Virus record (IMG/VR): IMGVR_UViG_3300020178_000825
Location: 62,001-126,000 of that record
Reading direction: 5' to 3' (one strand)
DNA: 64,000 nucleotides
From: a virus
Both the position numbers and the translations under genes were made by a program. Under the pieces are notes generated by a model, which was not told where the DNA came from, made no database searches, and worked only from the letters and a program-made list of their open reading frames with translations. Shown here one piece after another: positions 62,474 through 64,000 of this stretch (positions are counted from its first letter, which is position 1; every line of letters begins with the position of its first letter).

Positions 62474-62497
62474 ACGTTTATCAATATTTGTTCAATA

Positions 62498-62505
62498 TAT
62501 AAATA
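62498..62505 (-). promoter_or_regulatory. Late-type promoter motif (ATATTTATATA)
   Basis: Reads TTGATATTTATATATTG in the transcribed direction, 25 nt before the ATG at 62473. An imperfect inverted repeat (GTTTAT...ATAAAC) flanks it. Confidence 0.5.
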
Positions 62506-62528
62506 TCAATAAACAAAAAAGTGTAGGA

Positions 62529-62672
62529 TTATCTACCCTGCCCTCTATATGCCTTTTTGTAATTTCTACTATTTTTAGATTTTGAAGTTTTACTCTTAGC
62601 GTGAACACCAGGTCTCTTCTTACTTTGAGAACGATATAACGAAATACCAAAACCTCCCTTTGCTTTTGCCAT
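62529..62672 (-). CDS. Very small basic conserved phage protein (47 aa)
   Basis: 47 aa from the ATG at 62672. It reads MAKAKGGFGISLYRSQSKKR, then PGVHAKSKTSKSKNSRNY and ends KKAYRGQGR. The Lys/Arg-rich KRPGxHAKxKTSKxKxSxNYKKxYRGQGR pattern is conserved in small proteins of many T4-like marine phages. It could bind nucleic acid or serve as a structural peptide. It is too short for most gene callers; a longer 66-codon frame over the same stretch starts with TTG and is not credible. Confidence 0.8.
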   Translation of the reverse strand: MAKAKGGFGISLYRSQSKKRPGVHAKSKTSKSKNSRNYKKAYRGQGR

Positions 62673-62690
62673 AATTTATTATTATATACC

Positions 62691-62698
62691 AATAAGTA
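62691..62698 (-). promoter_or_regulatory. Late-type promoter motif (TACTTATT)
   Basis: Reads ATATACTTATTGG in the transcribed direction, 19 nt before the ATG at 62672. Confidence 0.4.
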
Positions 62699-62724
62699 TA
62701 TTATACTAAATCAAACAAAAACAA

Positions 62725-63255
62725 TTACTTATTCTTATAAAAATATTCCAATATATCTTTCTCCAACATATAATCCATTACGAAGTTATCCCCATACATA
62801 ATGCTGGTAAATGTTCCATTACCCTCTTCGGTAATTTCAATTACATAATCCACCTCATTATAGGTAACTTCATAACTTTCGGATTTTCTAATTCGTTTAA
62901 TACTTCTATGCTCATCAGTTCTTTCAATAACTTCCTTTCCACTTAAATCGGGAACATTAATCAGTTTGGTTACACACTTAGCATAATTCGTTTTAAGGGT
63001 GTCTACGAAGAAGATATCATTCATACTACTCATTAGATACAATCGTTGTTTAGAATCCAAGCCACCTGCCTTAAAATTACCTGTGAACTGAACGATGGGT
63101 AGTTTTAATAAAAAATTTTGTGTATCTTCTCTTAGGGTCTTAAAATCTACGATAGAACTGATATGATGTGGTTCTGATACTTCCCTATCAAATGGTATGG
63201 ATAATACATCATAGTAAGTTTCCACACTAACTTTATCTATGATTTGAGGACTCAT
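62725..63255 (-). CDS. Hypothetical protein, unknown function
   Basis: 176 aa, not recognised. Mixed alpha/beta; notable stretches are IVDFKTLREDTQNFLLKLPI, MNDIFFVDTLKTNYAKCVTK and YEVTYNEVDYVIEITEEGN. No signal peptide or membrane segment. It starts 3 nt after the coiled-coil membrane protein gene and ends 53 nt before the 47-aa gene, so it belongs to the tail/baseplate run. A baseplate or assembly factor is possible. Confidence 0.68.
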   Translation of the reverse strand: MSPQIIDKVSVETYYDVLSIPFDREVSEPHHISSIVDFKTLREDTQNFLLKLPIVQFTGNFKAGGLDSKQRLYLMSSMNDIFFVDTLKTNYAKCVTKLINVPDLSGKEVIERTDEHRSIKRIRKSESYEVTYNEVDYVIEITEEGNGTFTSIMYGDNFVMDYMLEKDILEYFYKNK

Positions 63256-63257
63256 CT

Positions 63258-63851
63258 TTATTCTTTTTCAGTTGCATACTTTACACCCATAATCGTACCA
63301 ACGATTGAGAATGCGTTAGTTAGGAGAATACCAAACATATTACTCCAAGTAGAACCTATGATTTGTGTATCAGTACCAGAAATCAATGCTAACCCATACA
63401 TAGCAGTTGTGAGAACACCAACTCCTATAATCACATAAAGTGCTACTTTAACAATTGTACTGATTAACTCAAATTGTGTTTTCTTTTGCATTAGTTCCAA
63501 ATCTTCTAATGCTTTACCCATTCCTTTTTCGGCTTCTTGTCTTAATTGATTTGCTTCTTCTTCAGATTGTTTTGCAGATTCCAAAGCATCTTGAAGTTCT
63601 ATCATCAATTCATCGGTTTCCTTTTGTTTATCAACCAACTCTTTGTTTTGTTGTTGAACTTGCTTAGTTACTTGTAATCTTTTTCTACGAGCAGTAGAAT
63701 CTTTATCCTTACATATTTTAAGATATTCTTCAAACTCGGTATCCCCATCGGGTGCTTTTAAGAGTTTAAGAAAGTTTCCTTCAACATAAACTTTCCTTTT
63801 CTTAGCAACACCCAATAGGATATCTCTGGTATGTTTCGTAACCTCAATCAT
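63258..63851 (-). CDS. Coiled-coil protein with two C-terminal membrane helices
   Basis: 197 aa. Residues about 50-125 form a charged coiled coil (QVQQQNKELVDKQKETDELM; ESAKQSEEEANQLRQEAEKG). Two hydrophobic segments follow: STIVKVALYVIIGVGVLTTA (about 135-157) and NMFGILLTNAFSIVGTIMGV (about 168-190), ending KYATEKE. The paired helices at the C-terminus recall holins, but the long N-terminal coil is unusual for one. A phage membrane or tail-contact protein is equally possible. Late-like motif TATAAATT (plus-strand view) at 63865-63872. Confidence 0.7.
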   Translation of the reverse strand: MIEVTKHTRDILLGVAKKRKVYVEGNFLKLLKAPDGDTEFEEYLKICKDKDSTARRKRLQVTKQVQQQNKELVDKQKETDELMIELQDALESAKQSEEEANQLRQEAEKGMGKALEDLELMQKKTQFELISTIVKVALYVIIGVGVLTTAMYGLALISGTDTQIIGSTWSNMFGILLTNAFSIVGTIMGVKYATEKE

Positions 63852-63859
63852 TGTAAAAC

Positions 63860-64000
63860 TTATTTATAAATTTTGAATGGAGCGGTTCGGTTTAGATATC
63901 CTTCATAATCTTTTCTGAATTCTTCTAATCGAGGTTCAATATCATCGGATTTAATAATCCAAAATTGTGCACCTGCTGATTTTGCTTTTTCAATTTCTTG
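63860..64000 (-). CDS. Partial hypothetical protein, 5' end beyond the window
   Basis: The last 46 residues of a leftward gene that enters from the right edge: EKAKSAGAQFWIIKSDDIEP, then RLEEFRKDYEGYLNRTAPFK and IYK before TAA at 63860. Stays open to the edge. It cannot be assigned. Confidence 0.6.
   Translation of the reverse strand, partial: QEIEKAKSAGAQFWIIKSDDIEPRLEEFRKDYEGYLNRTAPFKIYK

Noticed and set aside
62492-62692. A 66-codon minus-strand frame
   Set aside because: It starts with TTG, has an implausible composition, and overlaps the better-supported 47-aa frame, which has a late motif and recognised conserved sequence.
1-64000. tRNA genes, CRISPR arrays, insertion sequences
   Set aside because: No cloverleaf, no regularly spaced short direct repeats outside coding regions, and no transposase-like frames were seen on reading; a program search would be needed to be certain.

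Overview
This window is part of the genome of a large, A+T-rich, T4-like contractile-tailed phage (Caudoviricetes, distant T4 superfamily). Recognisable T4-type genes are the large terminase (gp17), portal (gp20), prohead protease (gp21), scaffold (gp22), major capsid protein (gp23), neck and tail-completion proteins (gp13/14/15-like), baseplate wedge proteins gp25 and gp6, a gp5-like spike, a DnaG-type primase and a Mre11/Rad50-type (gp47/gp46) recombination enzyme. Almost everything is transcribed leftward; only two small genes at 37.7-38.3 kb run rightward. I saw no tRNA, rRNA, CRISPR array or insertion sequence.

The host is probably a member of the Bacteroidota. Three leftward promoters (28485-28516, 43202-43233, 43473-43504) share TTTG, a spacer of exactly 20 bp, then TATATTTG, which is the Bacteroidota sigma-A type promoter (-33 TTTG, -7 TAnnTTTG). 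A second motif, TATTTATA or TACTTATA read in the direction of transcription and without the TTTG element, precedes at least fifteen mostly structural genes and is a good candidate phage late promoter.

Layout from right to left, in transcription order. 64.0-58.5 kb: small hypothetical genes, a two-helix membrane protein, a 47-aa basic protein, a gp5-like spike, proline-rich and repeat-bearing proteins, gp25. 58.5-44.1 kb: gp6 and a run of baseplate or tail proteins, including a 1407-aa protein with a lectin-like domain and a DNRLRE-type protein. 44.1-38.3 kb: SegE-like GIY-YIG protein, primase, fused Mre11-Rad50, short UDP-sugar dehydrogenase. 37.7-28.8 kb: a 2802-aa fibre with an intein-like Hint domain, and its probable assembly chaperone. 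28.4-24.0 kb: a sugar cassette made of a three-domain glycosyltransferase/methyltransferase, a BAHT-type protein O-heptosyltransferase, a sugar nucleotidyltransferase and an HldE-type kinase, bracketed by two paralogous coiled-coil genes. 23.5-20.4 kb: a 1048-aa protein joining an NMNAT-like domain to a ligase-like KxDG domain. 20.3-6.3 kb: packaging and head module. 6.2-0 kb: neck, tail completion and a second large fibre that runs off the left edge.

The genes form one virion-building programme: head assembly and packaging, neck, baseplate and spike, and host-recognition fibres. A replication/recombination island sits between baseplate and fibre genes. The most striking part is the glycan cassette beside the giant fibre. 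Its enzymes together point to heptose-type glycosylation, perhaps of the phage's own fibre. Tail sheath (gp18) and tube (gp19), which in T4 lie between gp17 and gp20, are not in the window.
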